Below are positions 1 to 9,403 of a stretch of 20,822 nucleotides of DNA, piece by piece. The translations under genes and the position numbers were made by a program. The DNA comes from Trichoplax adhaerens (lineage: Eukaryota; Placozoa; Uniplacotomia; Trichoplacea; Trichoplacidae): positions 5,808,039 to 5,828,860 of the forward strand of contig NW_002060947.1 of assembly GCF_000150275.1 (NCBI RefSeq), written 5' to 3'. The notes under the pieces are model-generated. The model was given only the letters and a program-made list of their open reading frames with translations, was not told where the DNA came from and searched no databases. Every line of letters starts with the position of its first letter. The stretch's first letter is position 1.

Positions 1-307
1 TGCTTGTCGAAATTTTGCAAGGAGGATGGAGATTTGGCTATTGTCAATAACGAGGAGCTCACTAATATTTTTCATGGCTTATATTTCCATTGGTCTATAA
101 CGGCTTGGATTGGTCTTGAAGATTTATTGGGTAAAACTGATGCTGCAAGCTATATCTGGGTAGATAATTCAACAACCAGCGCTTACAATGATTGGGCATT
201 TCCTACCGTACTTCTATTTCGCTGCGTTATGTTATACCCTATTTTTGGCAGATTTCAATGGTATGATACATCATGCAGTATGATGGCATGGTGTTTATGC
301 GAGAGAG
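1..307 (+). CDS. Gene A exon: C-type lectin-like domain (CTLD2 type), 5' truncated
   Basis: Reads in frame from base 1. Residues GDLAIV near the start follow a Cys of the first conserved lectin helix. The core WIGLEDL motif follows (about residues 37-43), then YIWVD, then YNDW, then WYDTSC and a closing WCLCE. The WxDxxC trio and final Cys-Glu match the end of C-type lectin-like folds. The usual EPN or QPD calcium/sugar tripeptide is absent from the long loop, so classical calcium-dependent sugar binding is unlikely. The exon ends at the donor GAGAG|GTTAAT in phase 1; reading on through the donor gives a stop at 310-312. The first part of the domain is outside the window. Confidence 0.8.
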
Positions 308-1830
308 GTTAATATGGTTATATGGTAGTAATTACTTATACAAGATTAGCTACTCTAGTTGATGTTTGAAAATATTTTTGTATTGTTAATAAAACGTCAT
401 TTCCCCTTAAATCTTCGAATAAGTAATGCACGACTAAATTTAACTCCTTGTAATAATTATATTTATTTTCTTATCTTCTCAATAAGCTGCACAAAATTAT
501 TCCATTACTGTTCAAGAACCATCTCCGTCACCATCCATAGAATTCTACTTGTATAATTCCATAGCAATCATTCAAGGCAGTGCAAATTCAGGTAAATTAG
601 AAAGGAAACTAAGTTTAAAAGAAATCAAATTCAATAGCAGAAGAGAACTAGTTCAATATATCAGAGATCCTATTAACCAATTAAATCACAAATAGTAGTT
701 ATATCAAAATTTGAATTATATATAAGGTTTTGCGCTTAGTAGTTGTTAAATGCTTCTTCAATTTCTTATCAATTTATAAAAATTTTCTGCTGATTTGAGC
801 AAAGTTTTACGGTAGTATAGAACTGTAACATTTAAATTATCCTGTCAAATTTGATTCACATTGATAGCATTCTAGAAAGATTTATGACTGTAAATTAGTA
901 AATTTATTAACAAATACCAATTACAAGTATTTCAACTTTTAGATTATGGTAGATTTGACATTCAAATTAAAAGTGAGATAACTATGCAATAATTTATTAT
1001 CTTTCTCTGCTACTTGTAAAGTTTCGGTAGATTACGCATAAATTCTATTTTGTGATAATTTATAAGTAAATATTTTGTAAATAAACTTTCCCATTCAATT
1101 AGATGTACTACAGAGAGACTAGTATACAGAATGTAAAATTACGTATTTTATTTATTACTTATATTGCAAATCATCACTTTGTTCAAATTTTAGATTGAAA
1201 TGTGTTTTACGATGATATTCACAAATGCTGTGCTTTATATCTCAGCTGTTTAAGGAATTTTATTGAGAGTTCATGCATATTGTAGTAACAGCTTACAAGT
1301 AATGATGGTAACAGTCAGCTACCTAATTTGATTATATTTATTATGTATAGAATAGGAATTGTAGGAGTAGGAACTAGTGGCTTTAATAACGATTTGTTAA
1401 ATCAAATATCGTAACGCAATAGATTAAAAAATCTTAATAGGCTTTTAAAATGACTTTGTTTGCATGAAGACTAATGTTACAACGATTAATATTTTAACTG
1501 ATGGATATTATCCTGATCACTACAGCTAATTCACGCCGTTCCGAATAGTTTTATAAATCGTAACTCATTAACAATATTATCTTGATATGCAATTATTAAT
1601 TAATTTTACATTGGTTACTTTTATAAAATTATATAGTGCAAGTTTCCTACCAGTTTGTATCAACGATGGAAATTAGTTCTATACCATTGAAATCATATAA
1701 TGGTATTTCTCGTAGTCAGTGCGCTGTCCGTTGCACCATGGCCACTCTATGCAGTCAGTTTGGCTATACTAATTCCCAAAACGAAAACTATGCAAATAAT
1801 TGCCATTTATACGTAAATTCCTCAAATTGA
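1..1830 (+). CDS. Gene A: C-type lectin / PAN protein, 5' partial, three exons
   Basis: Gene model joined from exons 1-307, 487-591 and 1637-1830, together 606 bases or 201 residues plus stop; the 5' end lies outside the window. Order: lectin domain (CTLD2 type), Ser/Pro-rich linker, four-cysteine PAN-like module, TGA stop. Both introns (308-486 and 592-1636) run GT to AG and both are phase 1, the same phase as the equivalent introns of the gene at 16243-18291. No transmembrane segment or GPI-like tail follows the PAN module, so the product as read would be secreted, unless it is anchored by a missing upstream exon or an alternative 3' exon. It is the only copy in the window with no visible disabling mutation. 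The long second intron shows no other exon. Domain calls are firm; ligand and role are unknown. Confidence 0.72.
487..591 (+). CDS. Gene A exon: Ser/Pro-rich linker
   Basis: The acceptor TCTCAATAAG, behind a pyrimidine-rich tract, joins in phase 1 to a 105-base open exon that ends at the strong donor TTCAG|GTAAAT, again phase 1. The residues include VQEPSPSPSIEF and end in SANSG. Position, length and splice phases match the linker exons at 3433-3551 and 17310-17411. It probably spaces the lectin head from the PAN module and may carry O-glycans (inference from composition). Confidence 0.6.
1637..1830 (+). CDS. Gene A terminal exon: PAN/apple-like module with stop
   Basis: The acceptor ATATAG enters in phase 1 and the frame closes at TGA 1828-1830. 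The core reads YNGISRSQCAVRCTMATLC, then SQFGY, then a loop rich in Asn and Gln, then NNCHLY. The spacing C-x3-C-x5-C-x-[QR]-F and a final C-x-[LH]-Y are shared with the exons at 4821, 6877 and 18101. They resemble the central helix and strand of PAN/apple domains. Two Asn-X-Ser/Thr sites occur near the C-terminus. The product ends seven residues after the last Cys, with no hydrophobic anchor. Confidence 0.68.
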
Positions 1831-3432
1831 ATGTCATTATTGCACAAGCTTCAAGTAAAGACATCAAAGTAAATGGAGAAAACTGAGTGTGTCATGGTGA
1901 ATAGTATGATAATAATTATTACTTATGATTTATAGTGTCAATTATAGTTCAAATAAGAAATTTTATAAATTATCTCATTTCCATTAGATTAACATGTTTA
2001 ATATAGCTTCCAAAATAATCAGTCTTTATATTCTTTCTTAGCTTAGCAATGTAATCGATATACTGTACTTGATGATTAGTCAATCAGCTACAGAATTATC
2101 CAATTTATTGCCAATTTTACAATGTCATTATAAATGTCGTCAATTTTGATTTAATGGTACGCTTGGAAACTATATTAGCAATGACATGTTTGATATATAT
2201 TTTATGTGAACTTATAAAATGACCTAAAAATAGTTATATTAATCAATTTATTCAATTCAAATAGTAATTTAGACTGTAATATTTGATAATATACTTGAAT
2301 GAAACGGCATTGGATGTCACAAACCCATAGTTAAGATGAAATTAGGCAAGATTATTATGCTCTGTTGCAAAAATTTACTTTCAAGGATTTGAAGCTACTG
2401 CACGATCAGAATAGATTTAAATAGAACAAGACTTTAATGAAATGCTAGTATATATTTTCTTTATATATTGCTCCACTAATTCTTAGTAACTGGCAATCAT
2501 ATTAATATACAAAACGCAATTAGCAGTCAATCTAATAAAAATCTGAACGTTATTCCTATTAAATGATTTATCATTTTTACGACCTTGTATCGATATGATA
2601 TCATAGTTTTGATGAATACTATTATCGCATTTGGCAATATTGTCACATAAGGTAATTATGGATTGTTATGAACACATATTAGTGAAATTATAGAATAGGA
2701 TTCCTTTTGGAGATTACAACCTCATGACCTGTGCGAGTAGATATCAAATAAGGAAAATAAAATACTGCGTGAACGTTTAATTTCAACAATAGAACTATCC
2801 TTCGTGTTCCTTAAAGCTTTTGGTCCAGAAACAATTATATGAATAATTAGTGTGTGTAGTGCATATTGGTAAAAAAATAAAGATCTTTCACACTGTACTT
2901 ATACCTTTTTTTTTAATGCCAGACCAGACTGAACCATGTATATCTGAATTGGCTATCTTACTGAATTGCTAAAATAGTAATAAAACAGTTACTAACTACC
3001 ATTCACCATAGTTTACAAATATCTAAATTGAACAATCTCATATTTCCAATAGATAAAATTCTCTTTTCTTGCTTATTATACTGCAAATTGCAAAATCATT
3101 CGAGAATTATTCGAGATTTATGATGTAGTAGAATCTATGAATTTTCAATTTATACAATGTTAATCTGGTGATATTAATTGATTGATGCAGCGGTGTTTAG
3201 TATCGAAATGTATAATCTTCCAACTTCCAGTATTTTTGATGTAAGTTCTACAGAATCGTAAACGTGAATTTTTGTATTCACTTCTAGACAAGATCACTCC
3301 AGTTAATAGTGCAATTTCCTTTCGGAAAATTGTTTCTGAGAATTTTGAATGAAGCTGGACAAAGATAATATAAAGATATTTTAGTAATAGTAAAATTTGG
3401 ATAAACATTTTCTTGAATTTACAATATTTAAG
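1831..3432. other. Intergenic, no gene seen
   Basis: AT-rich, with stops in all frames. I looked for remains of the lectin exons expected upstream of the linker at 3433 (WIGL, GDLA, a closing LCE) and found none that hold up. A short run at 2700-2740 reads FW...LCE followed by a stop in one frame, too little to call. Confidence 0.6.
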
Positions 3433-3551
3433 TTACTCTGTGGTTGATCTACCAATACCTGGTGTAACGGCCGCTATTACTGCAGCTACGAGTAAAAGTT
3501 CACCTTTATTTGTAATGTCTTACTATGAAAAGAAAATCTCCAGAACAACAG
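3433..3551 (+). CDS. Gene B exon: Ser/Thr/Ala-rich linker
   Basis: The open frame includes VTAAITAATSKSSP, then VMSYYEKKISRTTG, just before the donor AACAG|GTTATA in phase 1. The end aligns by eye with the linker of the gene at 16243 (VLSHYYKQMD...EYTG). The acceptor is the weak point: each nearby AG (TTTAAG at 3432 and two upstream) enters in phase 2, not the family's phase 1. A one-base indel in the exon, or another upstream exon, would explain this. Confidence 0.5.
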
Positions 3552-4820
3552 GTTATATAGGATGTAGTGAAGTGGGTTCATTTATATCGGCTAACTCTGC
3601 AGGCGGATCTGCGGTAGCCATGATACTTTAATAGTAGTGAAGAGTTTGGAAATAGATAGAAGGACAGTCGCAGTGTGTGTTTAGAAAAGCCTTTATTTAA
3701 AAGGTGATATGCATAGGACAAACGTGATTAATATGCGAGAGTTAGTATCAAGAAGTAAAGTAAAGCGAAATGATCTATATTCTTACAACGATCGAAAACT
3801 TATACCAATGCATAGTAATGTGATTACAATACTAAATTATACTCTATGTATTACTCTTACGACCTAGTTTTATCGTAAATAATTACTTGTAATACTTAAA
3901 AATATTTGCTGTTAATTGTGTATTCAACTGTACTAAGATGGGTCGTTAATGGATTTCCATCAACGACTGTGTGAGTTTAGGCTATTTAATATAGGAATTA
4001 TAAAGTTGTAATTAAGATGGTGAATGTTACACGAACAGTGCACCTCCGCTGGTAACAGTTAATTTATAGACGATTAATTTAATAATTATAATTAATATAT
4101 TATAGTAACCATATACAAATCAGTATATAATAAGCTATTAATTTTGTTAGTTGATTAATTTGAAGATTGCACCTATTGGCTTAAGAAAGAATATATGTCC
4201 GTTCTTTATTAACTAAACTGAATTGCTGTATTTGATCTATCAGTAAGGCACGCTATTAAATAAAAAGTTCACATAAAACTATCGTACTCATTCTACGTTT
4301 AGCTCATTTACAGTCTTAGAACTACGCGGAATCATTTTACACGTAAGACAGCTAAGAGATAGTACTTCAGTTTGGTCTCTGTGCCATAAGTTTGATTGTG
4401 ACAATTACTGCATTCTATTGCATATTGCCAACATTATAAAAGTACGGTGCACGTTACATGTTATATATCTAAGATACTACACAGGTAATATTCTATTTCT
4501 AGCGATTATGCAGTATATACAATCTTCTGAAGGCTATAATAAGTACTATTTCACTCCATTAAACTATAATCCCAAATTTAATACCAGCAAATATTACCCC
4601 AAGTTATGTAAATATCAATAACATGATACAAATAACATTGTCAGAGCATATTGTTATTTAAAGTAAAATTATCAAATATCACCTACCCTTCACGCTAGAA
4701 AGTAAACAATATGGCTGTAGCCCGAAATGCTCTTTTAGTTATCGCTGAAAGATGTATTAATTATTCCATGTCTTTCTCTAGATCAAGCAATATTAACCTC
4801 AATTTAGTACTAACTTCTAG

Positions 4821-5221
4821 CTAAGCTACATAGATTTCATTGTCATGATTTCGATAACATTGCTAGAGTAGATTATTATGAACTTCATGGTATTGCATTA
4901 CGTCAGTGTGCTAATGGATGCACTCAAAATAGATGGTGCCAACAATTTAGCTATCAAGGCTTTCTTCAAAACACCATAGATTCTAACGTTTGTACTTTAT
5001 TTCTTCTCTCACTGACTGCCACAACTACCCTTGCGATACAAGAAAACAACACAGTACTTATAATAAACTTCACTTTAATCCGCAGAACTACTTCCCTAGC
5101 CTACGGTATAGTAGTTGGAATTCTTGCGAAGTACATTATCGATAGCTTTGTTTGCCAAAAAGGTATACAGGACCACATCAAAAAAACTATCCGTACTATT
5201 CCCCGCGATTGTCGTATATAA
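4821..5221 (+). CDS. Gene B exon: PAN-like module with hydrophobic extension
   Basis: The acceptor AACTTCTAG enters in phase 1; the frame then runs 132 sense codons to TAA 5219-5221. There is no in-frame ATG, so an ATG-based ORF scan would miss it. The PAN core reads YYELHGIALRQCANGCTQNR, then WCQQFSY and SNVCTLF, with the family cysteine spacing. After the last Cys come LFLLSLTATTTLAI, a second apolar run, and SLAYGIVVGILAKYIIDSFV, the best transmembrane candidate, then a basic stretch. The PAN call is firm. The hydrophobic part could be the receptor's membrane anchor or unrelated read-through. Confidence 0.58.
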
Positions 5222-5392
5222 TTAGTCGTTCTATCGATATCGGTTATACTTTTATTTTCTCGATGTTGGTTAGAATTAGATAATACTGCAGTGAATAGTG
5301 AAAATCGTAAAGTTAAAGATATATTTAACTACATTACCGGTAACTGGAAAAGACTCTATAGAAGAGAAAAACGATTTAAATTACAGACCTAG
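5222..5392 (+). other. In-frame coding-like continuation after the gene B stop
   Basis: In the same frame, immediately after TAA 5219-5221, 56 codons are open to TAG 5390-5392. They begin with an apolar stretch (LVVLSISVILLF) and continue with a charged tail rich in Lys, Arg and Asn (KRLYRREKRFKLQ). This looks like a transmembrane helix plus cytoplasmic tail interrupted from the PAN exon by a single stop codon. Chance openness of this length is unlikely in such AT-rich DNA but not excluded. Confidence 0.35.
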
Positions 5393-5839
5393 ATTACGTG
5401 TTCTTTGACTGCCTTCGTATTAATCCGAAAATAGAGTAACAAAGTTTCATCCGCTACTACCATAGTATGCTAAGAAGTCCCTGCAAAAGAGATAAGGTTG
5501 AGCTGCAAGTTAGTAGCTCTTATACTTTATATTAGTAAACAGGTAAAAAATATCAATTTATGGAAAGATAATCAAAGAATGAGTCGAACCATAAATTCTT
5601 TAATTGTCTACATCCAATCAGTAAAGTTATGAAAATATTGATCAAAAGATATCATTAGTACAGTGCGGTAATAGATTAAAAGGCAATATGCTTACTGTAC
5701 AATGATCATATGCATAAGTTAGCAAATTTTGAAGTACAAGCAGTCGTAGCAGTCGCTAGTAAAATCCCTCTACGAATTAAGGCTTTGGAAAAATAAATAA
5801 AATTTAGTTATGAATTATTTCCTATTTCTTATTTACTAG
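5393..5839. other. Intergenic, no gene seen
   Basis: AT-rich with no exon found. Overlapping AATAAA hexamers at 5792-5801 could serve as a polyadenylation signal for gene B, but lie about 400 bases past its last open frame. No CTLD1-type exon is seen ahead of the lectin exon at 5840. Confidence 0.5.
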
Positions 5840-6226
5840 ACTGTCCAGAATATTATTTCCAATATGAAAATCGTTACTTTGCGGTTGATATGAGTATAAA
5901 TAACTTTGATAAGGCCCAATCTCAATGTAAAGCGACTTATTCTAGTGGTGATTTAGCTATGATCAAAAATCTGGAATTAAGTACTGCTCTAACTGGTTAT
6001 TTATTTTAGCTACCAACCAATGCTTGGATTGGCTTGCGGGATTTACATAACCTCGATAGTAAAGATTCCTTTGTTTGGTTTGATGGAAAAACTGCCAATA
6101 CCTTTACCAATTGGGGAAATTTCTCTTCGAATTCTGATCAAAGTTGTGTCTGGATAAATTGTAGCTTGGAAAACAAATGAACCAGTACTAAATACAATTA
6201 TGCTGCTTATTCGCTATGCGAATTAG
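5840..6226 (+). pseudogene. Gene C exon: C-type lectin domain with two stops
   Basis: After the acceptor TTTACTAG (phase 1) the frame reads CPEYYFQYENRYFAVD, then SGDLAMIKN, a TAG stop, then NAWIGLRDL, FVWFDGKTAN and FTNWG. A TGA falls where the WND/C region should be, then LCE closes the domain. The length of 387 bases is a multiple of three, so the decay here is by substitution. It is closest by eye to the CTLD2 exon at 16821-17209. The final Cys-Glu is followed by TTAG|GC, where the other copies have a GT donor. Confidence 0.82.
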
Positions 6227-6550
6227 GCATTTTCTTTACTATCAATGATACCGTGCTATCCCTACTTTCAATTAAATCTAACATCTATGTTATTAATTTA
6301 CATGTTAAGCATGTTTAACAGTAAATCAGAAATCTGTGCTATTAGTTTTTAATGATAACGTTTAAATACTTTTTTCAAAGTTAATCAATTTATATATAGG
6401 CTTTCTGTTTGGAAGCAATGTAACGATTTTATTTTAAAATCAATAGTTACTAATTTATGCAGCTCCATGTTATAACAGCCATCATAATTAAAAAAACTGT
6501 TGAATTTTAATTTGGATGGACAACGCTGCTGTAAATTTGCCTACTACTAG

Positions 6551-6705
6551 GTAGCAAAGCAATAAATGCAATTGAGCCTGCGACTACGCAGGCATCACCA
6601 TCTTCAACTATTTTTCCGGTCACTTCCACACCATCATCGTCCTCAACATTACATGTGGTCATTCTGGTCTATACCAACAGCTTTGGAACACCAATGCTAT
6701 TTCAG
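6551..6705 (+). pseudogene. Gene C exon: Ser/Thr-rich linker, out of phase
   Basis: From the acceptor CTACTACTAG a phase-1 entry opens a frame with EPATTQASPSSTIFPV, then TSTPSSSSTLH, typical of the family linkers. It runs to the donor TTCAG|GTAAAT, where it arrives in phase 0 rather than phase 1. Near the end another frame reads NAISG, like the SANSG ending of gene A. A one-base indel between the two parts is the simplest reading. A later acceptor at 6576 gives a phase-consistent 129-base exon, but in a frame with atypical composition. Confidence 0.5.
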
Positions 6706-6876
6706 GTAAATTCTATGGAGAAAACGGTGGCAAGGTAGCGGAGGGATGCACAATGTATTTCACAATTTTTATATATAATAGTTCACGTAATATAGATGAA
6801 AGATGCTATTTTCGTCCAAGTAATCATTAAGAAATTAGAGCAAACAGAGTAATTTTAGTTCGTTTTTTTAATCTAG

Positions 6877-7118
6877 CAATTCAAGTAATGTATACAACCA
6901 TGATTCCACCAGCCGAAGAGTTAGTACTACCGATCGCAAGTTTTACAGGTATATCCGTCCATCAGTGTGCTCATATTTGTACAGGCCGCCAGGTTTGTCA
7001 TCGGTTTAGTTTTAAAGGAACGCTAGAGAATTCGACAACCGACAACATCAGCACATGTATCTTGTATACCAGTGTGACAAAATCCGATCGCGAAAATTCC
7101 AAAGTTGTAGAAAATTAA
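6877..7118 (+). CDS. Gene C exon: PAN-like module, intact frame
   Basis: The acceptor TTTAATCTAG enters in phase 1; the frame is open to TAA 7116-7118. The core FTGISVHQCAHICTGRQVC, then HRFSF, and later STCILY, carries the family spacing C-x3-C-x5-C-x-[QR]-F...C-x-L-Y. It is longer after the last Cys than in genes A and D, with a polar tail rich in Ser, Lys and Asn. It belongs to a gene whose lectin exon is dead, so its conservation may simply be recent inheritance. Confidence 0.62.
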
Positions 7119-7621
7119 AACTTTATTAGATCTAATACAAAGACTAGCTACATACAGCTCTACTCTAGCCGAATATAACTATTGAAAGGCTTCTAGAAAG
7201 AACAATCACATAATCTAATGACTCCAGCTTCTATACTTTCCGTAGCCTTCGCTTCTACAATCGGCATAGCAAAATTCTACCATATTTTACTAATATTCAG
7301 CTTATTATTAGTTACACTATTTTACAGCGAACCATTATTAATCCAATATGGTAGTGATTACAGTATTTTCGTAGACATTATTCCTACCACTCAAAGTACA
7401 ATGAACTAAGCCTATCTTAATATATGATTTGCAATTCTATTTCTGCCCCTAACCTTATTAGTCGCTAAATATCTTACTGTATATAGTTATCTGTACTCTA
7501 GCATAGAGCCTATCCTTACAGTATATAATTACGGGCTGCTAAATATATATCATAAGGCAAATATAGAAAAGATACTGCCGTACATCATACAAAATATGGC
7601 TAATAGTTTACAACCACCATA
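7119..7621 (+). pseudogene. Broken hydrophobic coding-like frame after gene C
   Basis: This continues in the same frame as the PAN exon. After stops at 7176, 7194 and the PAN stop itself, 63 codons are open from 7218 (ATG ACT CCA...), to TAA 7407-7409. Then come five codons, a TGA, and 60 more open codons to TAA 7619-7621. The content is strongly apolar: ILLIFSLLLVTLFYSEPLLI, then FAILFLPLTLLVAKYL, then SSIEPILTVYNYGLLNIYHK, with C-rich, G-poor codons on this strand. It looks like a decayed multi-pass membrane segment. Whether it was once the 3' end of this receptor family or an unrelated gene piece is open. I do not recognise the family. Confidence 0.38.
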
Positions 7622-7932
7622 CTAAGTTACTTTACAACTGGTACCAGCCATGATGTCTCCGCTTAAGATTTAAAACTAAGGATTCTATGACTGTAATCAC
7701 CTTCAAGTAATATCTTCATACAAAAACAGAAAAAAAAGAATTGAATTTCAATACCGAGTTAAATGACTTAAATTATTTTTGAACTAAATAAAAATATTTG
7801 CAAGATTACTTGATGAAATACCTTCACATTGTCGAATGAGATAAAAATTACTTTTGATTTTATATCTTAGAATAAAAGTTACTTCCTGCTTTAATACATT
7901 GGATAGTAGCTGATAATATAGTGTTTCTAAGT
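7622..7932. other. Intergenic, nothing seen
   Basis: AT-rich sequence between the broken hydrophobic frame and the start of the large repeat. It holds no exon, hairpin or repeat that I can support. Confidence 0.5.
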
Positions 7933-8003
7933 TTCTAGACTACAAATACTATAAATAATTAATGTATGTTACCAAACCGTATACTAGGCTGTCAAGTAGT
8001 AAC

Positions 8004-8291
8004 TTTACGTTCCTCCGGAAGTATTTATCTGCACTAATTTTCGAGTGATGAGTGTATCTGTACTACTTTATATGTTGGTATAAATGACAGTATTCTGCTC
8101 ATAATATGATCTATTCCCGATAATTTAGATTAATGCGGTTAAAATTTAAATTAACAAAGTTTTTAATAAAGTTCGAATTTCATGATTTGATTCAGGTGAG
8201 CTTGTAATAATTTTTTCATCGTGATGATATCGGATTTGTCAATACTTAGAGTTATAATGCAAATAAAAGTCAGAAAGGGTAGGTCTAATAG
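8004..8291 (+). repeat. Diverged sub-repeat, unit A (copy 1)
   Basis: Begins TTTACGTTCCTCC and ends AGGTCTAATAG. It aligns with 8843-9725 once the LTR is removed. Shared landmarks in order: TTTACGTTCCTCC, GATGAGT-TATCT, TTTTTAATAAAGTT, GAATTTCAT, ATATCGGATTT, AATACTTAGAG. The match continues weakly at about 8680-8830 versus 9770-9890. The corresponding unit in copy 2 is 10197-10484. This is an older duplication than the one across the gap. Confidence 0.72.
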
Positions 8292-8631
8292 TTGTCACGA
8301 GCTAGGAATAGCCCTAACTTGCAACAAGGATTGAGATAGTGATTTCTACGCTTTACTACTGTAATTTGGAATTCCAGACAATTGATATTCCAACGCAGTT
8401 AGGGTTTAGTACTAAGCCATTTCCTCTAAACTTAGGAATTGTACTTTGAACCTTAACAACCTTGGAGGTGATAGATATAATCCAGTTTAGCTGGTTGGCA
8501 ATTACTATTTTAGTCTATGTAATCCTAAATTAAGGATATTAACTGTTAAACGCTAAAATTACAATTAAGGAGACCGTAGAACATTTCTGAGATATAAACA
8601 TATATAGAATGTAAATAGAAATAAAGTATAC

Positions 8632-8654
8632 GTCACGAAGATTACTTTCGTGAC
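8632..8654. repeat. Inverted repeat GTCACGAA...TTCGTGAC
   Basis: An 8-bp stem with a seven-base loop. It is unchanged in copy 2 at 11083-11105 although the flanks differ at several sites. It could be a factor-binding site, a transposon end, or a chance feature. Confidence 0.6.
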
Positions 8655-8952
8655 ATAGTATATTGTAATTTTAATACCCTCATTGCTAACTTCATTTTGA
8701 GACAAGGTATATAACAAACTGCTGTCGTATTCAAATTCTTATGATTAATCTTACTTTAGTTGCTAAATTGAATTATGTTAGTACTTTCTTTATTTTATTA
8801 CGCTGAGTTAACCTGTAAGGCCTGTTAAGCAGTATCGCAACATTTACGTTCCTCCAGAGAAAATTATTAGTACTAATTTCTAAATTTACTAATGATGAGT
8901 TTATCTATACTAGTTTACGTTTCTGTATAGATAGCCGTATTCTTTAGAGAAT

Positions 8953-8957
8953 GTTAT
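8953..8957. repeat. Target site duplication, left (GTTAT)
   Basis: Five bases abutting the 5' TG of the LTR, repeated exactly at 9527-9531 after the terminal CA. The uninterrupted allele or copy has ATTAT once, at 11404-11408. Confidence 0.88.
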
Positions 8958-9283
8958 TGTGACGGAGTATAGACTCCATCAATTAATTGTGGCATTAGCC
9001 TTGGTAATTAGTAATTAAGATTTTATCAATTGTTAATAACATTTATTTATTAGCTATGGGATAATTATAACATTATTAGTAGTCTAATTACACTTGTTGT
9101 AGACTCTGTGCAGAGCAATGTGTTTACAGAAGTAATAAGTAATGTTCACGCCATAGTAATCTCTGTTACTTTGTGCTGAGCCTTTGGTTGTTAATTGGCT
9201 CTTAATTAGTTCATAACTCATTAGTGTTGTTTACGCCGTTTGTCAACAAAAGCTGTATGTTTTAGAGTTGCTTACCTAAGCTG

Positions 9284-9315
9284 TGCACCGGGTGCAACCT
9301 AGCTAGGGTATATAA
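9284..9315 (+). promoter_or_regulatory. LTR core promoter: twin palindromes and TATA box
   Basis: TGCACCGGGTGCA (9284-9296) is a perfect odd palindrome. One base later CCTAGCTAGG (9298-9307) is a perfect 10-base palindrome. One base after that TATATAA begins (9309-9315), followed by AG. Such symmetrical sites suit dimeric transcription factors; binding is inferred only. Confidence 0.65.
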
Positions 9316-9366
9316 AGCCCAGCTCTCTCACTAGTAGTTCAGTTGTCGGTTGACCGTGGGGTCAGA

Positions 9367-9403
9367 GTAGTCTTGGATGGCAAGACTACCTTCGCTCAAT
9401 AAA
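9367..9403 (+). terminator. LTR R-region stem-loop and poly(A) signal
   Basis: GTAGTCTTG (9367-9375) pairs perfectly with CAAGACTAC (9381-9389) around a five-base loop. Eight bases later comes AATAAA (9398-9403). It lies downstream of the predicted start near 9340, as expected for R with its processing signal. Confidence 0.62.

Larger units (their letters stand above)
3433..5221 (+). pseudogene. Gene B: linker-PAN fragment lacking lectin exons
   Basis: Two exons of the family are recognisable: a linker (3433-3551) and a PAN-like exon (4821-5221), joined by a 1269-base phase-1 intron with donor AACAG|GTTATA and acceptor TTCTAG. No lectin exon is seen upstream back to gene A. The linker is 119 bases, one base off the multiple of three that symmetrical phase-1 splicing requires, which suggests an indel or a different acceptor. 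The PAN frame is intact and unusually long: 133 codons, about twice the PAN exons of genes A and D, because it runs on into hydrophobic sequence. I call it a probable pseudogene or gene fragment. A living gene with a distant 5' part is possible. Confidence 0.5.
5840..7118 (+). pseudogene. Gene C: decayed C-type lectin / PAN gene
   Basis: Same order as gene A: lectin exon 5840-6226, linker 6551-6705, PAN exon 6877-7118. The lectin exon has an in-frame TAG at 6007-6009 and TGA at 6178-6180, its donor has changed from GT to GC at 6227-6228, and the Cys-rich end of the fold is eroded. The linker ends one base out of phase. The PAN exon by contrast is fully open for 80 residues. The introns (6227-6550 and 6706-6876) are short. 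No CTLD1 exon is visible upstream. Several independent lesions make a sequencing artefact unlikely. A residual transcript giving only linker-PAN is conceivable but unsupported. Confidence 0.78.

Noticed and set aside
1346-1417. Short frame MYRIGIVGVGTSG resembling a nucleotide-binding glycine loop, inside the second intron of gene A.
   Set aside because: Only 23 codons, no splice sites joining it to anything, and no Rossmann-type sequence after it. Chance match.
3160-3408. Minus-strand open frame of 82 codons.
   Set aside because: No recognisable domain, no splice context, and low-complexity Ile/Leu/Lys content as expected from AT-rich DNA.
4418-4621. Plus-strand open frame of 67 codons in the gene B intron.
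   Set aside because: Tyr/Asn/Lys-rich with no motif of the family and no matching acceptor and donor. Treated as intron sequence.
7410-7560. Resemblance of FAILFLPLTLL and SSIEPILTVY to helices 6 and 7 of rhodopsin-like receptors.
   Set aside because: The spacing between the two prolines is too short for that family and the key Asn and Trp are absent.
7218-7621. Idea that the apolar frames after gene C are a nuclear copy of mitochondrial DNA, because of the C-rich strand, an ATG-started apolar frame and an in-frame TGA.
   Set aside because: I cannot match the peptides to any mitochondrial subunit, a TAA also interrupts the frame, and the segment is in frame with the PAN exon like the gene B extension. 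A search would decide.
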